NCBI RefSeq assembly: GCF_000367345.1
Contig: NZ_BARE01000039.1
Location: forward strand, 1 to 45,695
Source of the DNA: Sphingobium xenophagum NBRC 107872
GTDB taxonomy: Bacteria > Pseudomonadota > Alphaproteobacteria > Sphingomonadales > Sphingomonadaceae
Length of the DNA: 45,695 nucleotides
Direction: 5' to 3'
Made by a program: the position numbers and the translations under genes. The notes under the pieces are model-generated. The model did not search any database and was not told the origin of the DNA. It was given only the letters and a program-made list of their open reading frames with translations. This document shows, piece by piece, positions 8,696 through 16,498 of this stretch (position 1 is its first letter; every line of letters begins with the position of its first letter).

Positions 8696-10039
8696 TCAAG
8701 CTTCATTTAATATCCGGGGCCGCCGATACAGAACTTGCCTGTCGTCGATGATGGTCCTGACCGCTCCCCGTGCGCTCCCGTCTTCGCGCTCCAGTTGGTC
8801 GACGCGATGCCAATGGCTCGCGTCGAACCACCGCAGACCGCGCTCGTGCAGCATCTCTTCCCAGTCGCGCAAGGCCGCTCCGGGGCGCGCCGCGCCCAGG
8901 TCTTCGATCAGGGCCGCCACGACCTGGCCCGCGCAAGCCTTGTTCGAGCCAACCACGCCCGACGGACCTCGCCGGATCCATCCGGTCGCATAACAGCCGG
9001 GGACCGCCAGGCCCTGCTCGTCGGTCACCCGGCCGGCTTCGCCCGTCGGCACCACGCCGCGATCGGTCGCAAAGGGAAGACCCTCCAAAGCCGCGCCGCG
9101 ATACCCGACGGCTGTCACGACCAGATCGACAGGATGCTCGGTCATCGCCTCGCTTCCCATCGGGTCGCTCTGCCTCACCCGAAGGATATGACCGCCAGCG
9201 GTTTCAGCGATTGCCACCGGCCGGGCGCCGAACCGAAGGATCATTTTTTTGCGCCGGTTGGCGGGAAGCTCCCCTTGCACGCTCAACGCCTTGAGCAGCT
9301 CGAAATTCCGCTGAGCGGCCCGATCCTCGATCCGTGCAGCGTCGATGCCTGCGAAGTCTCCCGCATCGGTCATGACCGCGCAGTCGCTCAGCTCGCCGAG
9401 TTCCCGCAACTCCTTGGTGGTGAAACGCGCCTGATGGGGGCCGCGTCGGGCCAGCAGGGTCACCTGTCTCGTTCGCACATGGCCAAGCGCCTCGCGCACC
9501 CGGTCCGGCATCTCGCTCGTCGCCAGCTCGTCCGCGGATCGCGACAATATCCGCGACGCATCCAGTGCGACATTCCCGGCGCCGACCACGACCGCGTCCC
9601 GCGCCCGCCTTACAATGTCGAAGATCGACGGGTCCGCGTCGGGATGACCGCAATACCAGCGGGCGAATTCGGACGAAGGAATGCAAATGCGCGCGCCCTC
9701 ATTTTCGAATCCGGCCGAGCGGTGCAGCGACGCACCATAGGCGAAGATCACGGCGTCGAAGCATGACCGCAGATCGGCGACCGACAGGGCGCTGCCCACC
9801 TCGATTCCTCCGAAAAAGGCGACGTCGGGGTCGCGGATCACGTCCTCGAGCTTGTCGCCGAGCGCACGCATATTGGGGTGATCGGGCGCCACGCCGTAAC
9901 GCAGGAGGCCGAAGGGCACGGGCAGGCGCTCGACGATAGCGATCTTCGCCCCCAAGCCCGCCTTCAATATCGCTTCAGCGGCGTAAAGCGCTGACGGACC
10001 GGCACCGACGATTGCGATCCGCAACGAGGGATGGTGCAT
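8696..10039 (-). CDS. FprA-like ferredoxin-NADP+ reductase (adrenodoxin reductase type)
   Basis: A 447-residue FAD enzyme of the adrenodoxin reductase/FprA family, which reduces ferredoxins with NADPH. It has the FAD motif IVGAGPSALYAAEAIL (10-25), the family block VPFGLLRYGVAPDHPNMR, the NADP-binding VVVGAGNVALDASRIL, and the late motif GWIRRGPSGVVGSNKACA. Length matches mycobacterial FprA. It starts six bases after the FdxC-like ferredoxin stop and belongs to the same transcript as the P450 upstream of that. This pairing of a 7Fe-type ferredoxin and an FprA-type reductase with a P450 is better known from Actinobacteria than from sphingomonads, which usually use the putidaredoxin-type pair also present in this window. 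Confidence 0.9.
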   Translation of the reverse strand: MHHPSLRIAIVGAGPSALYAAEAILKAGLGAKIAIVERLPVPFGLLRYGVAPDHPNMRALGDKLEDVIRDPDVAFFGGIEVGSALSVADLRSCFDAVIFAYGASLHRSAGFENEGARICIPSSEFARWYCGHPDADPSIFDIVRRARDAVVVGAGNVALDASRILSRSADELATSEMPDRVREALGHVRTRQVTLLARRGPHQARFTTKELRELGELSDCAVMTDAGDFAGIDAARIEDRAAQRNFELLKALSVQGELPANRRKKMILRFGARPVAIAETAGGHILRVRQSDPMGSEAMTEHPVDLVVTAVGYRGAALEGLPFATDRGVVPTGEAGRVTDEQGLAVPGCYATGWIRRGPSGVVGSNKACAGQVVAALIEDLGAARPGAALRDWEEMLHERGLRWFDASHWHRVDQLEREDGSARGAVRTIIDDRQVLYRRPRILNEA

Positions 10040-10045
10040 CGCGAT

Positions 10046-10381
10046 CTATCCTGGAAAGTTCGAAACGAGAATGGTGTCGGCGCCGGCGGGACCAAGCTTG
10101 CCGGCGCTCGCCCCCGATCCGAGCGCGGTGAAGCGGTCCCCCAGGATATCGGTGACGAAGGTCCTGTTGTCCTCGATGAAGGCTTCCAGTTCCTTCGGCA
10201 CGTCATATTCGTTGAAGATCGCCCCGACCGGGCATACAGGCTCGCACGCACCACAATCGATGCATTGGTCGGGGTTGATGTAGCGCGACCGCAAACCTTC
10301 GTAGATGCAATCGGCCGGGCACACGGTCACACAAGCCCCATCGACCTTGTCGATGCAGGCCGCCGTCACGACGAAAGCCAT
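10046..10381 (-). CDS. 7Fe (3Fe-4S/4Fe-4S) ferredoxin, FdxC-like
   Basis: A 111-residue ferredoxin with cysteines at 9, 17, 21, 25 and 40, 43, 46, 50, arranged C-x7-C-x3-CP and C-x2-C-x2-C-x3-CP. The second cysteine of a full first 4Fe motif is absent (CIDKVDGAC), as expected for a [3Fe-4S][4Fe-4S] protein. The stretch DCGACEPVCPVGAIF and the acidic tail after it look like mycobacterial FdxC. ATG at 10381 has a near-perfect AAGGAGG six bases upstream and is preferred to a longer frame overlapping the P450. It lies 11 bases after the P450 stop and 6 before the FprA-like reductase, so it most likely carries electrons from that reductase to that P450. Confidence 0.92.
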   Translation of the reverse strand: MAFVVTAACIDKVDGACVTVCPADCIYEGLRSRYINPDQCIDCGACEPVCPVGAIFNEYDVPKELEAFIEDNRTFVTDILGDRFTALGSGASAGKLGPAGADTILVSNFPG

Positions 10382-10392
10382 GGATCGCCTCC

Positions 10393-11676
10393 TTATGCTG
10401 CCTGGGCCGGCTCGGGGTTCCGGCTCGCATCCCATTCGACGAGGACGCTCGACGGGCCCCGGAACGAGGTGTTGGCGGAAAAGCGAAAATCCTGCGGTTG
10501 CACGAGCTGGAGATGGGGCAGCCGCGCGGTCAGCTCCTCAAGCATGATCCGCATCTCCAGCCGCGCGACGGGCGCGCCCATGCATAGATGCGCGCCGAAC
10601 CCGAAGGACAGGTTCCGGTTCGCGTTGGACCGGCGGATATCGAGCGTCTCGGGCTGCGCGAACTCGTTCGCGTCATGATTGGCCGAACCGTTAAGGATCA
10701 GCAGGTTCGCGCCCGCCGGAATCGCCTCCCCGTCGATCTCGACCGGCACCTTCGTCGTGCGGCGCCAGGCCACCACCGACGAGGAATAGCGCAGGCATTC
10801 CTCGACCGCGTTCGGGATAAGCGACGGATCGGCGACCAGTGCCTCCCATTGCGCACGGTTTTCGAGGAGCGCGCGGAACATGTTGGCCGATGCCGCGGTG
10901 GTCGTCTCGTGGCCGGCGAACGTGAAGTTCATCATCATCCAGACGAGATAGTTGCGGTCGAAAAGCTCGCCGTCTTCCAGATGGCCGCGGATCATCTCGC
11001 TGATGAAATCATCGCCGAGATTCCGGCTGAGCCGCTCGATGTGCATCGTCGCGTAGCGCCAATAGTCGGCGAGCTTCCGGCTCAGGCGGAGCTGCTCCTC
11101 CTGGCTCGGATAGCCCCAGTTGAACAGGGCGTAGGAGGTGGCGAAGCCCTTGCAGAGTTCCACCTCGTCCTCGGGGATGCCGGTGAAGTGAAACGCAACC
11201 AGCGCGGGGACGTCCCAGACCAGGTCGCGCACCAGATCGGCCGACCCGCGCGCGACGATACGATCGATATAGCCGCGCACGAATTCGCGGATGCGCGGCT
11301 CGGTCGCCCGAATCCGTTGCGGGGTGAACGCGACCATCAGCCGCTTGCGCCGCTGCGCGTGCGTCGGCGGGTCCTCGTTCACCAGCGCGCTGCCGGGGAC
11401 CACGCCGCTGTCGACCAGAACCTGCAGCGCCTCGGGCGCGAGCGGCTTGAGCTGATCGAGCGTGATCGCCGCAGAGAAGCGCTCCTGATCCCGGAAGCAC
11501 TCGCGCACGTCGGCATAGCGGGAGACCACCCAATAGCCGATCTCCTCATCGTAGAAGACCGGCTTCGCTTCCCGGATAAGCGAGAAGACCCTGTACGGAT
11601 CCGCAAGATATTCTTCCGAGAAGGGCTTGAAGGATAAGGCGGGATTCTTCTCGACCAGTTCCGGCGAATTGTGCAC
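10393..11676 (-). CDS. Cytochrome P450 (first of two)
   Basis: A 427-residue soluble bacterial P450. The oxygen-activating I-helix is AGHETT (254-259), the K-helix E-x-x-R is ECLR (293-296), and the heme loop FGFGAHLCMG carries the thiolate ligand Cys365. The start is GTG at 11676 with GGGAGAG five bases upstream; there is no in-frame ATG close by. It follows the Rieske gene after a 107-base gap and is followed closely by its likely redox partners, the FdxC-like ferredoxin and FprA-like reductase. Its position downstream of hqdAB and the semialdehyde dehydrogenase suggests that it hydroxylates or dealkylates an aromatic or terpenoid-like compound feeding the hydroquinone pathway. I cannot assign a CYP family or substrate from sequence alone. 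Confidence 0.93.
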   Translation of the reverse strand: MHNSPELVEKNPALSFKPFSEEYLADPYRVFSLIREAKPVFYDEEIGYWVVSRYADVRECFRDQERFSAAITLDQLKPLAPEALQVLVDSGVVPGSALVNEDPPTHAQRRKRLMVAFTPQRIRATEPRIREFVRGYIDRIVARGSADLVRDLVWDVPALVAFHFTGIPEDEVELCKGFATSYALFNWGYPSQEEQLRLSRKLADYWRYATMHIERLSRNLGDDFISEMIRGHLEDGELFDRNYLVWMMMNFTFAGHETTTAASANMFRALLENRAQWEALVADPSLIPNAVEECLRYSSSVVAWRRTTKVPVEIDGEAIPAGANLLILNGSANHDANEFAQPETLDIRRSNANRNLSFGFGAHLCMGAPVARLEMRIMLEELTARLPHLQLVQPQDFRFSANTSFRGPSSVLVEWDASRNPEPAQAA

Positions 11677-11783
11677 AATTTCTCTCCCAGATACGCGTTA
11701 TCGCGATTTCCGGGCCATATTTTCTCGCTGACGCGCTGGTGTCACCGTCCATTCCGGAGTGACGCGAACAGATTTTTATCTGC

Positions 11784-12200
11784 TCAGATCGCCGCCCCAC
11801 CCGACTCGGGTGGGTCGTTCGGACGGGAACCGATGCAGACCCAGCCGTCGATCAGCGCGAGTTCGATCGGATGGAGATACTCACCCTCGCAGGCTCCGCT
11901 GAAGCAGCGTCCATCCAGCATCGAGAAGATCGCACAATGCTGGCGGCAAAAGATCGCGTCGCGATCCGGGGTAAGGAACTCCCCGCTATCCCGGTCGAGC
12001 GTCAGCGACGCATGAGGGCAGAGATTCAGATATCCCCGCAGCTCACCGCTGATCGAGCGGACGATAAACATCCGGAACGCGTTCGGCCCCGCGCCAAAGG
12101 TGAAGGCACGCGCCGCGGGCGGCACAAGCTCATCGATCCCGATGAGCCGCGTCGACGGCACCGGAGCGAAGGGCCGCCGGCGCCAATAGCCGTCCGACAT
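11784..12200 (-). CDS. Small Rieske [2Fe-2S] protein
   Basis: A 138-residue protein made almost wholly of a Rieske domain. The ligands are CPH and CRQH, 21 residues apart (CPHASLTLD...IFCRQHCAIF), followed by GRCFSGAC. There is no catalytic oxygenase domain and no membrane anchor, so it resembles the ferredoxin components of ring-hydroxylating dioxygenases. No oxygenase subunit is in the window. It stands 26 bases after the semialdehyde dehydrogenase and before the P450, so it may be an electron carrier to keep the Fe(II) dioxygenase active (as plant-type ferredoxins do for extradiol enzymes) or a partner of an enzyme elsewhere. The palindrome CCACCCGACTCGGGTGG (11797-11813) lies within its last codons. 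Confidence 0.85.
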   Translation of the reverse strand: MSDGYWRRRPFAPVPSTRLIGIDELVPPAARAFTFGAGPNAFRMFIVRSISGELRGYLNLCPHASLTLDRDSGEFLTPDRDAIFCRQHCAIFSMLDGRCFSGACEGEYLHPIELALIDGWVCIGSRPNDPPESGGAAI

Positions 12201-12226
12201 CTTCCGGTCTCAGTCCTGAAAGCGCG

Positions 12227-13729
12227 TCACCGGGCGTAGAACGGCGGGATCTGCGCGTCGACGTTGATCCAGACCGACTTTGGCTGGGTATATTCGCGCA
12301 TGACCTCGAACCCCATCTCGCGGCCATAGCCCGAGGCGCCGAACCCTCCGAACGGCGAGCCCGGATGAACACGCTTGTAGCAGTTGATCCAGATCATGCC
12401 GGCGTGGATGCCCTTCGCGAACCGGTGGGCCCGCGTCAGGTCGTTCGTCCACAAGCCCGCGCCCAGCCCGTATTCGGTGTCGTTGGCGATCGCGAGCGCC
12501 TCGGCATCGTCTCTGAACGTCAGGATCGTGGCAAAGGGGCCGAACACCTCCTCGCGGGCGACACGGTGGCTCGGTTCTGCCCGCACGATGGTCGGCTGCA
12601 CGAAATAGCCGTCCTCAAGGCCCGCCACGCCCGGCGCCGCGCCCCCACTCACGACCTGACCGCCCTCGCCGCGCGCGATGTCGACGAACGACAGGACGCG
12701 CTCCTGATGGAGCCTGGACGTCAGCGGCCCCATCTCCGTTGCCGGATCGAGCGGATCGCCGAGACGAATCGATCGCGCCAGTGTCGAGAAACGATCGAGA
12801 AACTCGTCGGCGATCGACTCATGGAGCAGAATCCTCGACCCCGCGATGCACGCTTGCCCCTGATTGTGGAAAATCCCGAACGCTGCCCCGCCGACGGCGG
12901 CCGCAAGGTTCGCATCCGGGAAGACAATGTTCGGACCCTTGCCGCCCAGTTCGAGCTGGACCTTCTTGAGATTGCCCGCCGAACTCTGCACGATACGCCG
13001 CCCGATCGCCGTCGAGCCGGTGAAGGAGACCTTGCCGATGCCCGGATGGTCGGCGATCCGCTGGCCGGCGGTCGCACCGTAGCCGGGCACGATGTTGATG
13101 ACGCCCGCCGGGAAACCGACCTCCATCATCAGTTCGCCGATCCGCAGCGTCGAGAGCGGCGTCAACTCCGATGGCTTGAAGACGACGGTGTTGCCGGCGG
13201 CCAGCGCCGGCGCGAGCTTCCAGCTCGTGAACATGAGCGGGAAGTTCCACGGCGCGATCGCTCCGACCACGCCGATCGGCTCGCGCTCGACATAGTTCAG
13301 GAATCCGGCGTCGACGGGAACCACCGATCCTTCGAGCTTGTCGGCCATTCCGCCGAAATAGCGATAGCACAGAACCGTCCTCGGCACATCGAGCCGCCGG
13401 CAATCCTGGATCGGATGACCCGTGTCCAAAGCCTCGAGCCGGGCGAAAGCCTCGCTTTCTTCCTCGATCCGGTCGGCCAGTTTCAGGAGCAGGCGCCCCC
13501 GCTCGCTCGCCGCCAGCGACGACCAGGCCGGAAAGGCCGCCTGTGCCGCTTCGACCGCGCGATCGACATCGGCCTCGCCGGCCGACGCGATCGCGCAGAT
13601 GACCGAACCGTCATAAGGGTTGTGAACCTCAATCGTTTCGCCGGAGAGGCTGTCCACCCATTGACCGCCGATCAGCAGCTTCGTCTGCAGGTCGGCTCGC
13701 GCTTCCTGCCTCAGTGCCTGTGTGGCCAT
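12227..13729 (-). CDS. NAD(P)-dependent aldehyde dehydrogenase, likely 4-hydroxymuconic semialdehyde dehydrogenase
   Basis: A 500-residue enzyme of the ALDH superfamily. The catalytic base Glu260 is in LELGGKGPN and the nucleophile Cys294 in NQGQACIAGSR; the cofactor motifs APWNFPL and SFTGSTAIG are intact. ATG at 13729 is preceded by AAGGA. It starts 26 bases after the hqdB stop. In hydroquinone pathways (HapE, PnpE) an ALDH encoded beside the two-subunit dioxygenase oxidises 4-hydroxymuconic semialdehyde to maleylacetate, and maleylacetate reductase is encoded nearby here too, so the specific role follows from context. Other aldehydes cannot be excluded from sequence. Confidence 0.88.
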   Translation of the reverse strand: MATQALRQEARADLQTKLLIGGQWVDSLSGETIEVHNPYDGSVICAIASAGEADVDRAVEAAQAAFPAWSSLAASERGRLLLKLADRIEEESEAFARLEALDTGHPIQDCRRLDVPRTVLCYRYFGGMADKLEGSVVPVDAGFLNYVEREPIGVVGAIAPWNFPLMFTSWKLAPALAAGNTVVFKPSELTPLSTLRIGELMMEVGFPAGVINIVPGYGATAGQRIADHPGIGKVSFTGSTAIGRRIVQSSAGNLKKVQLELGGKGPNIVFPDANLAAAVGGAAFGIFHNQGQACIAGSRILLHESIADEFLDRFSTLARSIRLGDPLDPATEMGPLTSRLHQERVLSFVDIARGEGGQVVSGGAAPGVAGLEDGYFVQPTIVRAEPSHRVAREEVFGPFATILTFRDDAEALAIANDTEYGLGAGLWTNDLTRAHRFAKGIHAGMIWINCYKRVHPGSPFGGFGASGYGREMGFEVMREYTQPKSVWINVDAQIPPFYAR

Positions 13730-13755
13730 GCCTACAATTCCTTCAACGCCGGGCT

Positions 13756-14775
13756 TCAGAATGTCACCGCAACGATCGGCGCTTCGCCCTTGGCGATCAG
13801 CTCCGGGATCTTCGACGAGCCATTCTCCCAGACCAGCAGCATCGAGCGCTTGGTCGAGAAGCCCTGATGCCGGATATCGGCCGGCATGCAGGCGATGTCG
13901 CCCGCCTTCTGGACGACGGTCGCGCGCGGCTTGCCGCTATTCTTGTCCTTGATCTCCCAGCTGATCTCGTCCGAGAGCTGAAGGAACCACTCGCAGCGGT
14001 CGTTGCCGTGCTCGATCGGAAGGATGAACTCCTCCGAGGTCGGGCAGAACAGGCTGTCGCCGACCACCGAGCAGACGCTCGGGTTCCAGGTCACGTCCGA
14101 CCGCGAGAGATAGCCGAACAGGTTGTAGGCGCTGACCTCGCCCTCGAAACCGGGCTCGGCCTCGACCAGCGGCTGATCCTGCGCGACGTCGGCGAAGTCG
14201 CGATTGACGGGGAAGCCGAGATCATCGGTCCGCACCGGCGTGTCACCCGGCAGCCCGACCATACGGCGCGCCGTCACCCGTTGCCGGCCGATCGCCGCCT
14301 CGTTCGAGCCCGATTTCTTGCCCCAGGCGGTCCCGGTCTCCATCGGCGCGGCGAACGGGTCATAGCCTTCGATCGTCCAGTCCGAGAGCATTTCCCGGAA
14401 CAGCGACATCAGCGCGGGCGAGTCATAAAGCTCCTCATAGTCGCGGCCGGCGGCACGGTATGCGTCGTCGAATTTCCCGGCATAAAGCGTCACCGTCCCA
14501 TAATGATTGATGGTGCCGAAGATGCCGTCGAAGGCAACCGTACCATAAAAAAAGCCCCAGGCGACGTCGCGCATGAGCGCCCGCAGGAAGGCGTCGATCG
14601 GGATCGTTCGGGTTCCGCCCGGCCAGGACAGGCGGGCGAAATACTCGTCGCGCGCAAAATGAAACTTGCCGGCTCGAAAGCGGCGATAACCCGTTTCGTT
14701 GGACATCGCGAGGGTCTCTACGTCGCGACTTGCGTCGGGGTTCGAATGCGTCTCGGCAACCAGGGACATGGCCAT
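13756..14775 (-). CDS. hqdB: Hydroquinone 1,2-dioxygenase, large (catalytic) subunit
   Basis: A 339-residue Fe(II) subunit of the two-component hydroquinone dioxygenases (HqdB, HapD, PnpD), which cleave hydroquinone with O2 to 4-hydroxymuconic semialdehyde. With ATG at 14775 (GGAG nine bases upstream) His256, Asn258, Glu262 and His303 fall in EHGNDRCEW and IRHQGF. As I recall the PnpCD structure, these are exactly the residues and numbers that bind iron there, and 339 residues is also the HapD length. A second in-frame ATG two codons later is less well spaced. It begins 19 bases after the small subunit stop. The protein is cupin-like, without signal peptide or membrane segment. Confidence 0.93.
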   Translation of the reverse strand: MAMSLVAETHSNPDASRDVETLAMSNETGYRRFRAGKFHFARDEYFARLSWPGGTRTIPIDAFLRALMRDVAWGFFYGTVAFDGIFGTINHYGTVTLYAGKFDDAYRAAGRDYEELYDSPALMSLFREMLSDWTIEGYDPFAAPMETGTAWGKKSGSNEAAIGRQRVTARRMVGLPGDTPVRTDDLGFPVNRDFADVAQDQPLVEAEPGFEGEVSAYNLFGYLSRSDVTWNPSVCSVVGDSLFCPTSEEFILPIEHGNDRCEWFLQLSDEISWEIKDKNSGKPRATVVQKAGDIACMPADIRHQGFSTKRSMLLVWENGSSKIPELIAKGEAPIVAVTF

Positions 14776-14794
14776 AGCTTGATACTCCAGAAGT

Positions 14795-15295
14795 TCAGTC
14801 AACTTGACAAATCTCGGCCCAGCGCTCGATGGTCTCGGGACCTTGAATGGTCTGAAAGATGCCCGCAGCCGGCGCGGTCGCGACCAGGCGATAGGCCGAC
14901 CCGACCGGGAGCAGCGCCATATGGCCGCGGCGCAGGACGATGCGGCCCATCTTCGCGCCGTCCGGCCAGTTCGCCAGCCGGTGCGCGCCAAGCGATTCCG
15001 GATCGACGACGCCCGGATCGGCGAGCTTCACCAGGTGCACCTCGATCTCGCCATCCATCGTCAGCACGAACTCGTCGTGCGCGGCGGCATACCAGGCGGA
15101 CTCGCCTTCGGCCCGGAAGGCCTCGATCACATATTCGAAATTCTTGCCCACCGCGATGCGCTCGTACGGCGCGCTCTTCGCCGCGACGTCGAAAACATTA
15201 GAAAATACGTAGTTGCGCGGATTGTCGTCGACAATCGTCACGCCGCCTTTTTCATATTCGGCCAGCGAGCCGAACTTTGTCACAACACTGGACAT
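14795..15295 (-). CDS. hqdA: Hydroquinone 1,2-dioxygenase, small subunit
   Basis: A 166-residue cupin-like subunit of the hydroquinone dioxygenase, the same size as HapC/PnpC. It has the family's ending (TIQGPETIERWAEICQ) and a central block HDEFVLTMDGEIEVHLV. The small subunit is thought not to hold the iron but to complete the active-site entrance and stabilise the large subunit. ATG at 15295 follows AGGAGAGG. It is the first gene after the AraC-type regulator gene (131-base gap), and that gap holds a shared operator-like element and a possible -10, so an inducible promoter probably drives hqdAB and the genes behind it. Confidence 0.93.
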   Translation of the reverse strand: MSSVVTKFGSLAEYEKGGVTIVDDNPRNYVFSNVFDVAAKSAPYERIAVGKNFEYVIEAFRAEGESAWYAAAHDEFVLTMDGEIEVHLVKLADPGVVDPESLGAHRLANWPDGAKMGRIVLRRGHMALLPVGSAYRLVATAPAAGIFQTIQGPETIERWAEICQVD

Positions 15296-15354
15296 GATAG
15301 TCCTCTCCTGATCGCGGTCGGGAACGCAAAATTCCGCGACTCTGTCAACAGAGG

Positions 15355-15411
15355 CTATAATGAAGGCAATCGCACCCGCATTTCCTGCACGAAGCTGTGC
15401 AACTTCGGCAT
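15355..15411 (-). promoter_or_regulatory. Putative AraC-type operator and promoter of hqdAB
   Basis: The plus strand reads TTCCTGCACGA at 15382-15392 and GGCAT at 15407-15411, exactly 21 bases from TGCAC to GGCAT, the step seen between XylS half-sites. In the direction of hqdA this is ATGCC then TCGTGCAGGAA. A possible -10 (TTATAG on the minus strand, 15360-15355) lies about 22 bases downstream with no good -35, as expected for an activator-dependent promoter. The site also contains TGCAC/GTGCA arms (15386-15390 and 15397-15401). Confidence 0.45.
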
Positions 15412-15426
15412 GTTACCGGGCCTCGA

Positions 15427-16329
15427 TCAATCGAGCCGGCTCCTTCTGTAGGTGGCCGGGGTCACGCCCGTACTTCGCCGGAACATTCTCGTCAGGTGCT
15501 CCTGATGCGTGAACCCGCACAGCAAGGCGATTTCAGCGATCTGTCTTGGCTCGAGCAAAAGCTCCTGAGCCCGCTTCACGCGGCAGTCGATGATATGCTG
15601 ATATGGTGTCACCCCGCAACTACGGCGGAACTGCCGCGCAAAATGGATGGGGCTCAACCCGGCCGCCTTCGCAAGATCGGCAACACCGATCGGATACTCC
15701 ATATGCGCCTCGATGAACTCATTCACGGACCGAAACTGCCGGGCAGTCAGGCCTCGTGCCGGCCCGCCATCCGGGCGCGGCCCGGCAGTCGAGTGCCTGC
15801 GCACCAGCTGGCAGGCCATCAATCGCGCAAGGCTGTCTGCAAACAGATCCGACTGCTGTTCGACCAGCATGTCGCAGCACATCCGCGCAAGGCGTTCGAT
15901 AAGTGCATCATGCTCACCCAGGCGAGGAATATATTCAACCGCCTCCGGATCGCCTTTGGAGAGTTCCGCGGCCGCCTCGTGCAGATACCGAACGGGAATA
16001 TACATGTGGACGGTTTCGAGATGCTGCAGAAGCTTGACCCCGAAATCGCGTCCGGGCGGAAGAAAGAACAAGCCTCCGGCCTGCACCTTGCGATGAACGC
16101 GCTCGCCGGCAAGGTCACGCTCGACCTTTGCCGGCCCACCGAGATGAACGATGATGAGGGCGAGATCGCGCGCTCCGAACCGCCCCTCATACGGGTCTTC
16201 CCGCTGCCGGGAGGCGTAGAGCGACGTCCACCCGAGGCTTTCGCTCGACTCGATGACGCTCTGCCCCTGTTGGAGCAGAATACCATGCGTGTCGCTGGCA
16301 TATAGCGGCTGTTTCAGCTCAACGGACAT
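15427..16329 (-). CDS. AraC/XylS-family transcriptional regulator
   Basis: A 300-residue regulator. The C-terminal 95 residues hold the double helix-turn-helix of the AraC family (IGVADLAKAAGLSPIHFARQ and QIAEIALLCGFTHQEHLTRM), ending in RRSTGVTPATYRRSRLD. The N-terminal 200 residues resemble the AraC-binding-like/NtrX-type sensor half seen in AlkS/XylS-like activators (LFFLPPGRDFGVKL). ATG at 16329 is preferred over one eight codons earlier because GGTGAGAGAGAT precedes it. It sits between maleylacetate reductase and hqdA on the same strand and is the best local candidate to bind the repeated GTGCAGGA elements. Effector unknown; hydroquinone, hydroxyquinol or an upstream aromatic are natural guesses. 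Confidence 0.9.
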   Translation of the reverse strand: MSVELKQPLYASDTHGILLQQGQSVIESSESLGWTSLYASRQREDPYEGRFGARDLALIIVHLGGPAKVERDLAGERVHRKVQAGGLFFLPPGRDFGVKLLQHLETVHMYIPVRYLHEAAAELSKGDPEAVEYIPRLGEHDALIERLARMCCDMLVEQQSDLFADSLARLMACQLVRRHSTAGPRPDGGPARGLTARQFRSVNEFIEAHMEYPIGVADLAKAAGLSPIHFARQFRRSCGVTPYQHIIDCRVKRAQELLLEPRQIAEIALLCGFTHQEHLTRMFRRSTGVTPATYRRSRLD

Positions 16330-16414
16330 ATCTCTCTCACCGCGTCCACCCATCTGCGGCGCGTGGGTGAATCATCTTCGGATCACGAAGCTAGGCGATG
16401 ACAAGCGCCGAGTC

Positions 16415-16433
16415 TCCACCCGTTTCGGGTGGA
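16415..16433. repeat. Perfect inverted repeat TCCACCCG-TTT-CGGGTGGA
   Basis: An eight-base stem with a three-base centre, lying between the maleylacetate reductase stop (16499) and the AraC-type start (16329). It is not followed by a T-run on either strand. The 17-base core CCACCCG-N3-CGGGTGG appears again at 11797-11813 inside the end of the Rieske gene. It could be an operator, for example for autoregulation of the AraC-type gene, or a weak transcript-end hairpin. Confidence 0.35.
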
Positions 16434-16498
16434 CACTGTCGCCAATATTCGGGGCCAGCCTGTCCGGTCCGCCGCGATAGCGCGGAGGTGGTGGCGGA

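Noticed and set aside
15341..15352. A TTGACA on the minus strand upstream of hqdA as a classic -35
   Set aside because: No acceptable -10 lies 16-18 bases downstream of it. The better promoter guess is the TTATAG just upstream of it with an activator site.
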